Assembly: GCF_014656195.1 (NCBI RefSeq)
Contig: NZ_BNBY01000021.1
Location: 1 to 64,000 of the forward strand
Source: Kitasatospora xanthocidica
GTDB taxonomy: Bacteria > Actinomycetota > Actinomycetes > Streptomycetales > Streptomycetaceae
DNA: 64,000 bases
Reading direction: 5' to 3'
Position numbers and translations under genes: made by a program. The notes beneath the pieces are model-generated. The model did no database searches. It saw nothing but the letters and a program-made list of their open reading frames with translations, and had not been told where the DNA came from. Shown piece after piece: positions 8,292-16,221 of this stretch. The first letter of the stretch is position 1, and every line of letters begins with the position of its first letter.

Positions 8292-9386
8292 TCAGACCTC
8301 CACGGTCGTGCCGACCGCCGACGTCGCCGGGTAGACCGCGGTGTAGCGGCGCTCCTGCTGGAGCGCGGCGTCGGCCCAGGGTTCCGTCGTCGGGCTGCGG
8401 TAGTTGAAGACGATCTCGGCGGCCCCGGCGCCGCGGCTCCCGGCCGTGATCATCCGGTCGACCGCCGCCTTGTCGGGGTGCTTGAAGACGGCGCCGTTGG
8501 TCGAGACGAGGAAGCGGCGGGTGTCCAGCCGGGACAGCAGGCCGTCGGTGTTGTTGGCCGCGCTGCCGTGGTGCGGGACCTTCAGGGCGTCGACCGTCAC
8601 CGTGTCGCCGCCGCGCTGCGCCATCAGCCGGTCCAGACCTCGCCCGAGCACGTCCCCGTGGCTGTCGCCGGTGAGCAGCAGCCGGTGCCCGTCGTGCTCC
8701 AGCAGGAAGGCGATGCTGGAGCCGTTGGGGATCGAGGCGTCCGGCCGCTCGCCGCCGAGCAGGTCGTGGGCCAGGCCGCGCAGCCGTTTGCTCTCGGCCA
8801 GCAGGGCCAGGGCCTGGTCGGGGTTGCCGGGGGTCATGCCGAGGCCGCGCACCGTCTTTCCCCATTCCCCCATCAGCTTGTCCAGCTCGGGGCGACCGGG
8901 GGAGAGCAGGGTCGCCCGGGCGCCGCCGGGCAGTTCGGCGGTCGGCAGGTCCCCGGTAGCGGGGAGACAGAGGGCGTGCGGCGGGTCGCCGGGCGGGGAC
9001 TTCCCGAAGGAGGCGTTCCAGGACAGCTGCTGGCGGTCGATCATCGCCTGGACCATCTCGCCCTGGGCGGGGCCGAGCAGGTCGGCCTCCTCGAAGATCT
9101 GCGGCCAGCCGTTGAACCACACGTCGTCGATGGCCAGGCCGAGTTTGGGGCGGTCCAGCAGGAGGCGCACGACGCCCTCGATGTGGTCGGCGTCCACATG
9201 GGTCACGACCAGGACGTCCAGGTGGCGGCTGCCGGCCGGCAGCGCCTTCACCTTCTCGAAGACCGCCCGGTAGACCGTGCTCGGGCCGCCGTCGACCAGC
9301 ATCCGGTGGACGTCCGTACCGCTGCCGGGCCACTCGACCCACAGCGCGTCGCCGTGCGCGGCGGGCAGCATCTCGATGGTGATCAC
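8292..9386 (-). CDS. Metallo-beta-lactamase-fold hydrolase (ComEC/Rec2-type MBL)
   Basis: A 364-aa soluble MBL-fold protein. The metal-binding signature THVDADHIEG is at about residues 63-72, followed by LLTGDSHGD and VPHHGSAANN, the remaining conserved blocks of the ComEC-like branch. Substrates of this branch are often nucleic acids or nucleotides, but none can be assigned. The GTG start overlaps the stop of the upstream CHAT gene (GTGA), indicating translational coupling. The patatin gene follows after 3 bp. In context it may be an effector, a processing enzyme or a signal-removing component of a CHAT-patatin system. No signal peptide or membrane helix is seen. Confidence 0.82.
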   Translation of the reverse strand: MITIEMLPAAHGDALWVEWPGSGTDVHRMLVDGGPSTVYRAVFEKVKALPAGSRHLDVLVVTHVDADHIEGVVRLLLDRPKLGLAIDDVWFNGWPQIFEEADLLGPAQGEMVQAMIDRQQLSWNASFGKSPPGDPPHALCLPATGDLPTAELPGGARATLLSPGRPELDKLMGEWGKTVRGLGMTPGNPDQALALLAESKRLRGLAHDLLGGERPDASIPNGSSIAFLLEHDGHRLLLTGDSHGDVLGRGLDRLMAQRGGDTVTVDALKVPHHGSAANNTDGLLSRLDTRRFLVSTNGAVFKHPDKAAVDRMITAGSRGAGAAEIVFNYRSPTTEPWADAALQQERRYTAVYPATSAVGTTVEV

Positions 9387-12106
9387 GGCGTGCCTCCCGG
9401 TGGAGTGTCGGTGACGGCCCCCCGGTTGCCGACCAGCCAGCGGGCGTCACCGAAGGCCACCACCGCCATGGCGAGCGTGCAGCCCCTGAGCAGCAGCTGC
9501 CGCCGGATGTCGCGTACCAGCTCGCCGATGCTCAGGTCCTGGCGGGTGTTCCCGGCGAGCATCCCGCCGGCGATGCTCGCCATCACCGTCGCCTGGCGGC
9601 CGAGAGTCGGGACGAGCGTCCCGACCACCACCGGGGCGCTCTTCTCCAGGAACCGCGCCGCCACGTTCTGCCAGCTGATGTCCTCCTGCGCGGTGTTGCA
9701 GCCGAGCAGCATGACCACCGGGCCGACCTCGTGGTCGTGCCGGTCGGAGACGATGTGCCGGCGGTCGATCAGGAGCGACGGCAGCTCGCTCTGCTTGCCG
9801 ATCACCAGGACCGGGATGCCTCCGGCGTCATGGGTGTTGTGGGGAACGGCCAGCAGCAGCGGGGGGCCTTCCGCCTCGACCACCGTCAGCCAGTGCCGCC
9901 AGCTCTCGGCCCGGTGCAGGGCGGTGTCGCCGAGGGAGGCCAGCAGGGCTCCGACGGCCTGGTCCAGGTCGGGCTTACGGCACTTCCGGCTCGCCGCGAA
10001 CAGGGCGCTGTCGACCGGGCGCAGGGTGCTGCGGGTGCCCTGCGGGGCCTGTTCCACCACGGTGCGGTCGAGCCCGGCGCGTTCCACCCGGCGCTCGATC
10101 ACCATCCGCAGACCCCAGAAGCCGAGCGGGCAGATCGTCCGGTGGCCGTGCTCGGGACCGCCGTCGGACGCGCAGCAGGCGCAGGTGCCGGTCTCCAGGC
10201 CCTGCCGCCACCCGGCGCAGAGGGCAGCGGTGTCGAGGGGATAGCCGTGGTCGTAGACGAACTCCAGCGGCCAGAGCTCGGCCGCCTCGGTCGAGACCAG
10301 CTGCAGCGCGACGGCGTCCTTCAGGTCGCCGAACCCCGAGTCGTCCAGCTTGCGGTAGAGGGCGCTGCCCTGTTGGGCGAGGCCGAGGAGCAGCCGGAGC
10401 GGGGCTGGTGCGTCGGGCCCGACGGCGGCGGCGTCCTTGTTCACGGAGTCACCGAGCAGTTCCCGGACCCTGGCCCGGAACGTGCCGAGCTCCGAGATCC
10501 GCACCCGGTTGTTCTCCCCGACGCCGACCACCAGTTCGCTGTCGCTCTCGATCCGGATCGTCTCCGAGCGGGTCGCCGCGGCCTGGTCGGGCTGGGGCTG
10601 CGGCGCGGCGAGCACGTCGAAGGCCTCGGTGTTGACCGCGATCTCCCGTCCGTCGACCGCCTCGTCGGACGTGGCGACGGGGCCGGTGATCACCAGCCGC
10701 TGCAGCTGGCGCTTGCGGTAGAAGACGCGGGCCGTGCAGCGGATCGTCCGCTCCCGCGCGCGGACCTCGACCGGGAAGACGGCCTCGCTGGACGCGCCGC
10801 GCGGCGGCAGGAAGATCTTCACCGGATCGTGGAGGGAGGCCTCGTCCCGCTCCTCGTCGAAGGTGACCGTGAGCCGCGCCGCCCCGCCCTTGAACTCCAG
10901 GCCCTGCTCGGGAAAGGCAGCCGTCGTCCGCCGCCACTCGGCGCTCTCCGGCCCCACCCGGATATGGATGTCGTTGGTCGCGTCGGGACGGAAGGCGTGC
11001 CGACGTGGGGTGCCCGTACCTCCGTCGGTGACGGACGCCTGGAGGTAGCGGTCCTCGGCGGGGGCGGTCGCCGCCTGGGCACTGCGGACCTTCCGGCCGG
11101 CGGCCGTCTTCTCGCTGAGCCTCGGCCGGGCGGACCGGACGGCGGCGCCGAGGCGGCTCCCGGCCTGGCTGAGGACCCTGGCGGCGCCCCGCAGCCGGCC
11201 GGAGGGCCTGGAGAAGCCGGACCCCTCCCCGCCGAGGTAGGCATCCGATGGCGCCGGAGGGAGGTTCGGCAGCGGGGGATTCGCGGTCCCACCGGCCGGT
11301 GTGTCCCTGAGCGCCGCGTGGAACTCCATTTCGTAGGGGTGGACCACCGTCAGCCAGGAGCCCGCGTGGTCGGCCGCCTCGTCGAGGGCGGGGTTCTCGC
11401 TGAGACTGCGGACGAACCGGGCGAGCCAGTCGGCGGCGTCGGTGTCCGAGAGGTCCGCGACGACCCAGCCGGTGGCGTCGAGGTGGCGCGCGGTCACCGC
11501 GAGTCGGGCCAGTTGGTGCGGATCGGGCAGCTGGGGGGCGCACCAGACCAGACCGGTGACACTGAGGCCGCTGTCGGTCGACAGCGTGTCGAGGTCGGCG
11601 GTGTCGGAGACGGCCAGGAGGTCGCAGTCCTCGTCCGGTTCGCCGAGGGGGTGCGCGTCGATCCCTCGCGCGACTTCCTGGGCAAGGCCGCCGAACAGCT
11701 CCTCGGCGGCCTGCGGGGTGACGGCGCGGACCCGCAGCGGCCACTGCCAGTTCGGCTCCGGCCGCAGGGTGTGGTCCGCGATGACGATTGCGCCGATCTC
11801 GGGGCGCGCCTGCGCCAACCGCGTCATCAGCACGTGCCGCTTCGTGCGCGGCACCCCGTACAGGGCCAGCCGCACCGGATCGGGGTCGCGCTCCGCGGCC
11901 TCGACCCAGCTCCGGCTCAGGTCCGTCTGCAATGCGGCGTCCGCGGTGAGCCGGGCCAGGAGATCAGGAGACCAGCGCCAACGCCAGGGCCGCCCCGCAT
12001 CCGGCGGCTCGATCGAGTCGCGCCCGCCTCCGACCCGCCGGTCCAGCACGCCCGCCGCCGCGAGGGCCTCCGGGGCGATGGAGCGGAGGTCGTACTGCTG
12101 TGCCAT
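9383..12106 (-). CDS. CHAT-type (caspase-like) protein, large multidomain
   Basis: 907 aa from ATG 12106. The C-terminal third resembles a CHAT peptidase. ELWPLEFVYD begins the domain, VPHNTHD carries the putative catalytic His (756 or 759), and LLGCNTAQED carries the putative Cys803. These are followed by the typical PVVVGTLVPTLG strand. A Cys/His-rich insertion (CACCASDGGPEHGHRTIC, about residues 690-710) may bind zinc. Residues 1-330 have no recognisable domain. About 370-470 looks like a beta-sandwich. CHAT proteases act in gasdermin and Craspase defence, cleaving a partner to trigger death. The gene is first in an operon with MBL and patatin genes, coupled by a GTGA overlap. Peptidase function is inferred from motifs only. 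Confidence 0.72.
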   Translation of the reverse strand: MAQQYDLRSIAPEALAAAGVLDRRVGGGRDSIEPPDAGRPWRWRWSPDLLARLTADAALQTDLSRSWVEAAERDPDPVRLALYGVPRTKRHVLMTRLAQARPEIGAIVIADHTLRPEPNWQWPLRVRAVTPQAAEELFGGLAQEVARGIDAHPLGEPDEDCDLLAVSDTADLDTLSTDSGLSVTGLVWCAPQLPDPHQLARLAVTARHLDATGWVVADLSDTDAADWLARFVRSLSENPALDEAADHAGSWLTVVHPYEMEFHAALRDTPAGGTANPPLPNLPPAPSDAYLGGEGSGFSRPSGRLRGAARVLSQAGSRLGAAVRSARPRLSEKTAAGRKVRSAQAATAPAEDRYLQASVTDGGTGTPRRHAFRPDATNDIHIRVGPESAEWRRTTAAFPEQGLEFKGGAARLTVTFDEERDEASLHDPVKIFLPPRGASSEAVFPVEVRARERTIRCTARVFYRKRQLQRLVITGPVATSDEAVDGREIAVNTEAFDVLAAPQPQPDQAAATRSETIRIESDSELVVGVGENNRVRISELGTFRARVRELLGDSVNKDAAAVGPDAPAPLRLLLGLAQQGSALYRKLDDSGFGDLKDAVALQLVSTEAAELWPLEFVYDHGYPLDTAALCAGWRQGLETGTCACCASDGGPEHGHRTICPLGFWGLRMVIERRVERAGLDRTVVEQAPQGTRSTLRPVDSALFAASRKCRKPDLDQAVGALLASLGDTALHRAESWRHWLTVVEAEGPPLLLAVPHNTHDAGGIPVLVIGKQSELPSLLIDRRHIVSDRHDHEVGPVVMLLGCNTAQEDISWQNVAARFLEKSAPVVVGTLVPTLGRQATVMASIAGGMLAGNTRQDLSIGELVRDIRRQLLLRGCTLAMAVVAFGDARWLVGNRGAVTDTPPGGTP

Positions 12107-12300
12107 GGGAGACCTCGGCAAGGACTCCGGGGGAGGTCGGCCACCGCTCAGGTCGCTCTCCCGGCCCCTCCACTCTGCCACGGATCGGGCGCAGCGGGGA
12201 GGGCGACCGGCTGGTGCTGTGACCACGAACGTTCACGGTGGCGGCTGCCACGCCATGGGCCGTTCCGGGCGCACGGCGTGGAGCATCCGCAGGCTCCGTT

Positions 12301-13341
12301 TCAGGCGCCCAGCTCGACCGCGCGGTGTACGTCGGCGGCGTAAGCCTCGGGCTGTTCCCAGGCTGCGAAGTGGCCGCCGGCACGGTGTTCCACGTAGTCG
12401 CAGACGTTCAGGAACGCCTCGGCGTAGCTGCGCGGCTCCGGCTTGGTGTCGCGCGGGAACACGGAGAGCACGGTCGGAGTGTCGATCCGGTCAGGGAGGA
12501 CGGCCGGTTCGACATAGGTGGTGAAGGATGTGCCGATCGTGCCGGTGACCCAGTAGGCGGTGACCCAGGTGAGAAGGTCGTCCGGCGTGAAGGCCGACTC
12601 GTCGGACCAGGACTCCAGTTTCTCGATGATCCAGGCCGCGAGGCCGACGGGTGAGTCGCCGAGGGCGACGGCGAGTGTGTTCGGCCGCGTGGACTGCTCC
12701 GCGATGTACCCGCCCTCGGTCCGGAACCACTGCGCCGACCGGCGGAGGTAGGCCGCCGCGTCGGGCGCGAGCTTCGCCGGGTCCGCCGTGAGCGCACGCT
12801 GCGGGGCGATGTTCGTGAGGTGCAGGGCGGCCACCCGGTCCGGGTGTTCGGCCGCGAGGAGTTCCGCGACGGTGCCACCCACATCGCCGCCGGACACCGT
12901 GTACCGCGAGTAACCGAGTTCGTCCAGAGCGTCCGCGACGATCCCGGCGATCCGGTTGACGGACATGCCGGGAGTGGTGAGCGGGGGCGCGAACGGGAAG
13001 CCCGGCAGTGCGGGAACCACCACGTGCATGTCCGCGAGCAAGGGCAGGACACGCTCGAACCGCAACACCGAGTCCGGCCAGCCATGGAGCAGCACGACAA
13101 CCGGAGCACCGGGACTCGCGGACCTCTGGTGGATCACCCGCAGGTCGGTGTCGCCTGCCCGCACCGTCGCCCAGGGGAACTCGCTGATGCGGCGCTCGTG
13201 CACGCCCCAGTCGTACCCGTTCACCCAGCGTTCGAGCAGTTCGTCGAGGTGGGTGCCGCCGATGCCGCGCGTCCCGTCGTCACTCCACGGGGTCGCGACA
13301 CGCCGCGTTCGCCGGAGTCGTTCCCGCATCTCGTCATTCAT
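12301..13341 (-). CDS. Epoxide hydrolase (alpha/beta hydrolase)
   Basis: A 346-aa protein of the epoxide hydrolase branch with an N-terminal lid. LLHGWPDS supplies the oxyanion-hole HGxP motif, SGGDVGG the nucleophilic Asp, and GGHFAAWEQPE the catalytic His. It should open an epoxide to a diol through an ester intermediate. The ATG at 13341 lies only 37 bp from the divergent TetR start and touches the first of two operator palindromes. An alternative ATG at 13329 is 12 bp further in. Tight divergent pairing with a TetR gene suggests substrate-inducible detoxification. The exact substrate is unknown. Confidence 0.85.
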   Translation of the reverse strand: MNDEMRERLRRTRRVATPWSDDGTRGIGGTHLDELLERWVNGYDWGVHERRISEFPWATVRAGDTDLRVIHQRSASPGAPVVVLLHGWPDSVLRFERVLPLLADMHVVVPALPGFPFAPPLTTPGMSVNRIAGIVADALDELGYSRYTVSGGDVGGTVAELLAAEHPDRVAALHLTNIAPQRALTADPAKLAPDAAAYLRRSAQWFRTEGGYIAEQSTRPNTLAVALGDSPVGLAAWIIEKLESWSDESAFTPDDLLTWVTAYWVTGTIGTSFTTYVEPAVLPDRIDTPTVLSVFPRDTKPEPRSYAEAFLNVCDYVEHRAGGHFAAWEQPEAYAADVHRAVELGA

Positions 13342-13379
13342 GTGTATCAGCGTACACATGATGTGTATGCTCGTACACA
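13341..13379. promoter_or_regulatory. Twin TetR operators between divergent genes
   Basis: Two perfect palindromes, TGTGTA-N6-TACACA, lie at 13341-13358 and 13362-13379. Their starts are 21 bp apart, two helical turns, so two dimers would bind the same face. Together they fill the whole space between the divergent epoxide hydrolase and TetR starts and overlap both start codons. Autoregulation by the adjacent TetR protein is the simple reading. With so little room, leaderless or nearly leaderless mRNAs are likely. Confidence 0.8.
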
Positions 13380-13939
13380 TGAATTCGCGCAATGCTGCCG
13401 CCACCAGGCAGCGGATCCTGGAACACGCGCAACGCCAGTTCGCCCAGCACGGGTACGCGGCGATCACGGTCAAAGGCGTGGCCGACGCGGCCGGGGTGTC
13501 GCCCAACCTCATCACGCGCTACTTCGGCGGCAAGGACGGCCTTTTCCTGGCGGCAGCCCGGGTGGAGATCCCGGTCTCCACCTCCTTCGACGGCGACCGT
13601 TCCGCGCTGGGTTCGCGCCTTGCGGCGAGCATCGTCCAGCGCTGGTTCGGCGCACCCGGAGAGGATCCACTGCTCGTGCTGCACCGCGCGTCCGGCGAAC
13701 GCCCGGAGGCAGCGGAGGCGCTGGCCGCCTTCCTCGACACGCACTCACTGGAGCCGCTGCACCGCTACCTGCGCGACAGCGGCCTGGACGACGCGGACGC
13801 CCGCAGCCGAGCCGCAGCGATCGACGCCTTCGTGCTCGGCGTCTCGACCCGCCGCCGGGTCCTACGTTCCGAACTCGGCGACCCCGCCGATCTCCAAGCC
13901 TGGCTGAGCGCCACCATCCAACGCCTCGCCGACGGGTGA
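13379..13939 (+). CDS. TetR-family regulator of the epoxide hydrolase
   Basis: A 186-aa TetR-type protein. The HTH spans about residues 8-52 (RQRILEHAQRQFAQHGYAAI, then GVSPNLITRYFGGKDGLF). The C-terminal part is helical like TetR ligand domains. The ATG at 13379 is the last in-frame ATG of a short run and gives a normal N-terminus; it overlaps the second operator palindrome. Divergence from the epoxide hydrolase with shared operators strongly suggests it represses both genes. The effector molecule is unknown, perhaps the epoxide itself. Confidence 0.85.
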   Translation: MNSRNAAATRQRILEHAQRQFAQHGYAAITVKGVADAAGVSPNLITRYFGGKDGLFLAAARVEIPVSTSFDGDRSALGSRLAASIVQRWFGAPGEDPLLVLHRASGERPEAAEALAAFLDTHSLEPLHRYLRDSGLDDADARSRAAAIDAFVLGVSTRRRVLRSELGDPADLQAWLSATIQRLADG

Positions 13940-14020
13940 GCACGACAGCAAGAAGTACTGGGACTCCGCTTCCGGTCAGCACCTGCGGTGCGGTCGTCGG
14001 CGTCTGTCCGACCATCGCGG

Positions 14021-14779
14021 TCACGGTACTGGCAGGCTGAAGGTCGAACGGTCGACCACCGTCGGCCAGGGGCCGCCGGGGGCCGGCCGGTTCGCCGTGA
14101 GGCCGTGGCGTTCGGCCAGTACGCCCGCCTGGAAGCGGCTCTCGGCGCCCAGCGCGCTGTACAGGCCGGCGATGTGGCGGCGGCAGTTGCGCAGGGAGAG
14201 GCCGAGCCGGCGGGCGATGACCTCGTCCTTCAGCCCGTCGGCCAGCAGCCGCAGGATGGTGGTGCGCAGTTCGTCGGAGACGGCGCGGGCGGCGGCCGGT
14301 CCGCTGCGGAAGGCGGCGCCCTGGTGCCAGAGCGTCTCGAAGGAGTCGGCGAGGTGGGCCACCACGGAGGGCTGGGTCACCAGGACCAGTCCGGCGGCCC
14401 GTTCACGCTCCGGCAGGAAGACGCACTCCCGGTCGACGACCAGCATGGCGCCGCAGCTCTCCCCGGTGGTCCGTACCTCGGCGCCGACGCCCGCGGCGGT
14501 CCGGGCCTGGTGCTGGGTGGTGAGGTGGAACCGGGCGGGGTGCTGGTGGACGATCCGGGTGCGTGAGGCGGGCCGGCCGCGGGGGAGTCCGGTGAGCACC
14601 AGCTCGGCCAGCGCCGCGCCGGTCGGGTCGCCGCCGGGGCAGCAGAGCGAGACTTCGCGGGCTCGCGCCAGCCGCTCGCGGACCGCCGTGCGCGCCGCCG
14701 TCGGATCGAGGGCGTCGTGGTGGATCCTGGGGGCGGGGGCGGTCTCCGGGGCGGGGTCGATGGAGAACCGGGTGTCCAT
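14021..14779 (-). CDS. LuxR-type HTH regulator
   Basis: A 252-aa regulator ending in a LuxR/NarL-type HTH (DEVIARRLGLSLRNCRRHIA, about residues 190-235). The N-terminal part has no phosphoacceptor receiver motif. It contains the segment TRIVHQHPARFHLTTQHQAR, which parallels a segment in the divergent neighbour, so the two genes are paralogues. ATG 14779 has GGGAG upstream. They diverge across a 267-bp gap that shows no further gene. Targets are unknown; the LanC-like gene and the regulator pair are the nearest candidates. Confidence 0.8.
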   Translation of the reverse strand: MDTRFSIDPAPETAPAPRIHHDALDPTAARTAVRERLARAREVSLCCPGGDPTGAALAELVLTGLPRGRPASRTRIVHQHPARFHLTTQHQARTAAGVGAEVRTTGESCGAMLVVDRECVFLPERERAAGLVLVTQPSVVAHLADSFETLWHQGAAFRSGPAAARAVSDELRTTILRLLADGLKDEVIARRLGLSLRNCRRHIAGLYSALGAESRFQAGVLAERHGLTANRPAPGGPWPTVVDRSTFSLPVP

Positions 14780-15046
14780 TCCGTGGCTCCCTTGGTGGGG
14801 GTCGGGGGACGGCTCCCGCTGGGTGGGGGAGCTCGGGGAGTGCCGGTGGCCGGGCCGGGCGCGGTGAACGCGGCGCGGACCCTTCTCCGTTCTTTCCTGG
14901 CACCCCTCGTGACAGCCGGGGCGATCCGCACCGTGTCCGGTGTTCGGTGCGATGTCCTGGCGGCTGTTCGATAGTCGCCACCGCGGGCGGCGGACGCCAA
15001 GGGCCGGAGGGTGACAGGAAGATGTTGGCCGACTGAGGAGGGGTGG

Positions 15047-16114
15047 ATGAATCCGACCAATGCGGGCACGGTTCGGCCGTCGGGGCGTGCGGCGCTGCTC
15101 GATCACGAGGCCCGGCTGGTCTACGAGTGGGCGGTGCGGCACCGGGGGTTCGAGCCCGCCGACCGGGGGCGGATCGCCGACGAGCTCGGGCTCACCGAGG
15201 CGCAGTGCCGGCGGGCCGTCGACCTGCTGGTGGCGCTCTGCCTGCTGGTCCAGCGTCCGGGGGAGGGGCCCGGCCGCCTCGCGGCGGTCGGCCCGGAGGC
15301 GGCCGCGGCGCGGCTGACCGGGCAGGCGGAGGCCCGGTTGCGGGTCGAGGAGGCCGAGTTGGGCCGCCGCCAGGCCGAACTGGCCAGGCTGCGCGCCGAG
15401 GTGGCCTCGCTGGAACCGGTGTACCACTCGCAGGGCGGCGGCTCGGACGGCTCGGTCCGGCTGCTGGAGGACCGGCACGTGGTCCGTTCGGCCCTCGACT
15501 CGGTGCTGGGCGCCGCGCGGGAGGAGGTGCTGGCGGTCCAGCCGGGCGGCGGGCATCCGAGAGCGGCCCTGGTGGAGGCGCTGCCCCGGGACCTGGACAT
15601 GCTGGAGCGGGGCGTCCGGCTGCGGTGCGTCCACCAGCACCTGACCCGCTTCGACCACCCGACCCGCTCCTACACGGAACTGGTCATCGCCGCGGGGGCG
15701 GAGATCCGGACCAGGGCCGAGGTGCCGGGCCGGCTGGTCGTGGTGGACCGGACGACGGCCCTCGTACCGGCCCGGCCGGCCGGCGGCGCGGCGCTGCTGG
15801 TCCGGGAGCCGTCCCTGGTGGCGTACTTCGTCCGGCTCTTCGAGCACGAGTGGAGCCAGGCCGTTCCGTACGACACCGCGCAGACCGCGGTCCGTACGGT
15901 GTCCCGCGACGTGGAGGACGTGATCGCCGTGCTCCTCGCGGCGGGGGAGAAGGACGACACGATCGCGCGCCGGCTGGGCATGTCGACCCGCACCTGCCGG
16001 CGCCACATCGCCGAGCTGCTGCAGCGGCTCGGCGCGCAGAGCCGGTTCCAGGCCGGGGTGCTGGCCGAGCGGGAGGGGCTGACCTTCCCGGCGGACGTCA
16101 CGGCGCCCTGCTGA
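15047..16114 (+). CDS. LuxR-type HTH regulator with N-terminal winged-helix-like domain
   Basis: 355 aa. An N-terminal helix-rich domain (residues 18-75, ADELGLTEAQCRRAVDLLVA) looks like a TrmB-type winged helix. A short coiled coil follows (EARLRVEEAELGRRQAELAR). The central segment parallels the divergent paralogue, and a LuxR HTH lies at about residues 295-340 (DTIARRLGMSTRTCRRHIAE). The ATG at 15047 has GGAGG about 6 nt upstream. It ends convergently with the LanC-like gene, separated by a clear hairpin. Such two-DNA-binding-domain regulators are common in streptomycetes. The target is unknown. Confidence 0.8.
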   Translation: MNPTNAGTVRPSGRAALLDHEARLVYEWAVRHRGFEPADRGRIADELGLTEAQCRRAVDLLVALCLLVQRPGEGPGRLAAVGPEAAAARLTGQAEARLRVEEAELGRRQAELARLRAEVASLEPVYHSQGGGSDGSVRLLEDRHVVRSALDSVLGAAREEVLAVQPGGGHPRAALVEALPRDLDMLERGVRLRCVHQHLTRFDHPTRSYTELVIAAGAEIRTRAEVPGRLVVVDRTTALVPARPAGGAALLVREPSLVAYFVRLFEHEWSQAVPYDTAQTAVRTVSRDVEDVIAVLLAAGEKDDTIARRLGMSTRTCRRHIAELLQRLGAQSRFQAGVLAEREGLTFPADVTAPC

Positions 16115-16156
16115 CACCGGCGGGCGCGCGGGGCGGGGGATGAGCCGGGACGGGCG

Positions 16157-16186
16157 GCTGCCCGCCGGGTGGGGCCGGCGGGCAGC
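16157..16186. terminator. Bidirectional hairpin terminator
   Basis: A perfect 12-bp stem (16157-16168 with 16175-16186, GCTGCCCGCCGG and its complement) closes a 6-nt loop. It sits between the convergent LuxR-type and LanC-like genes, so it can serve both. Confidence 0.7.
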
Positions 16187-16221
16187 GACGTCGTCGACCG
16201 GGCGGTCGGTCCCGGGCGCCG

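Noticed and set aside
12107..12226. Upstream extension of the CHAT protein to 12226
   Set aside because: The extra 40 residues are low-complexity and lack a ribosome site. ATG 12106 gives a natural N-terminus.
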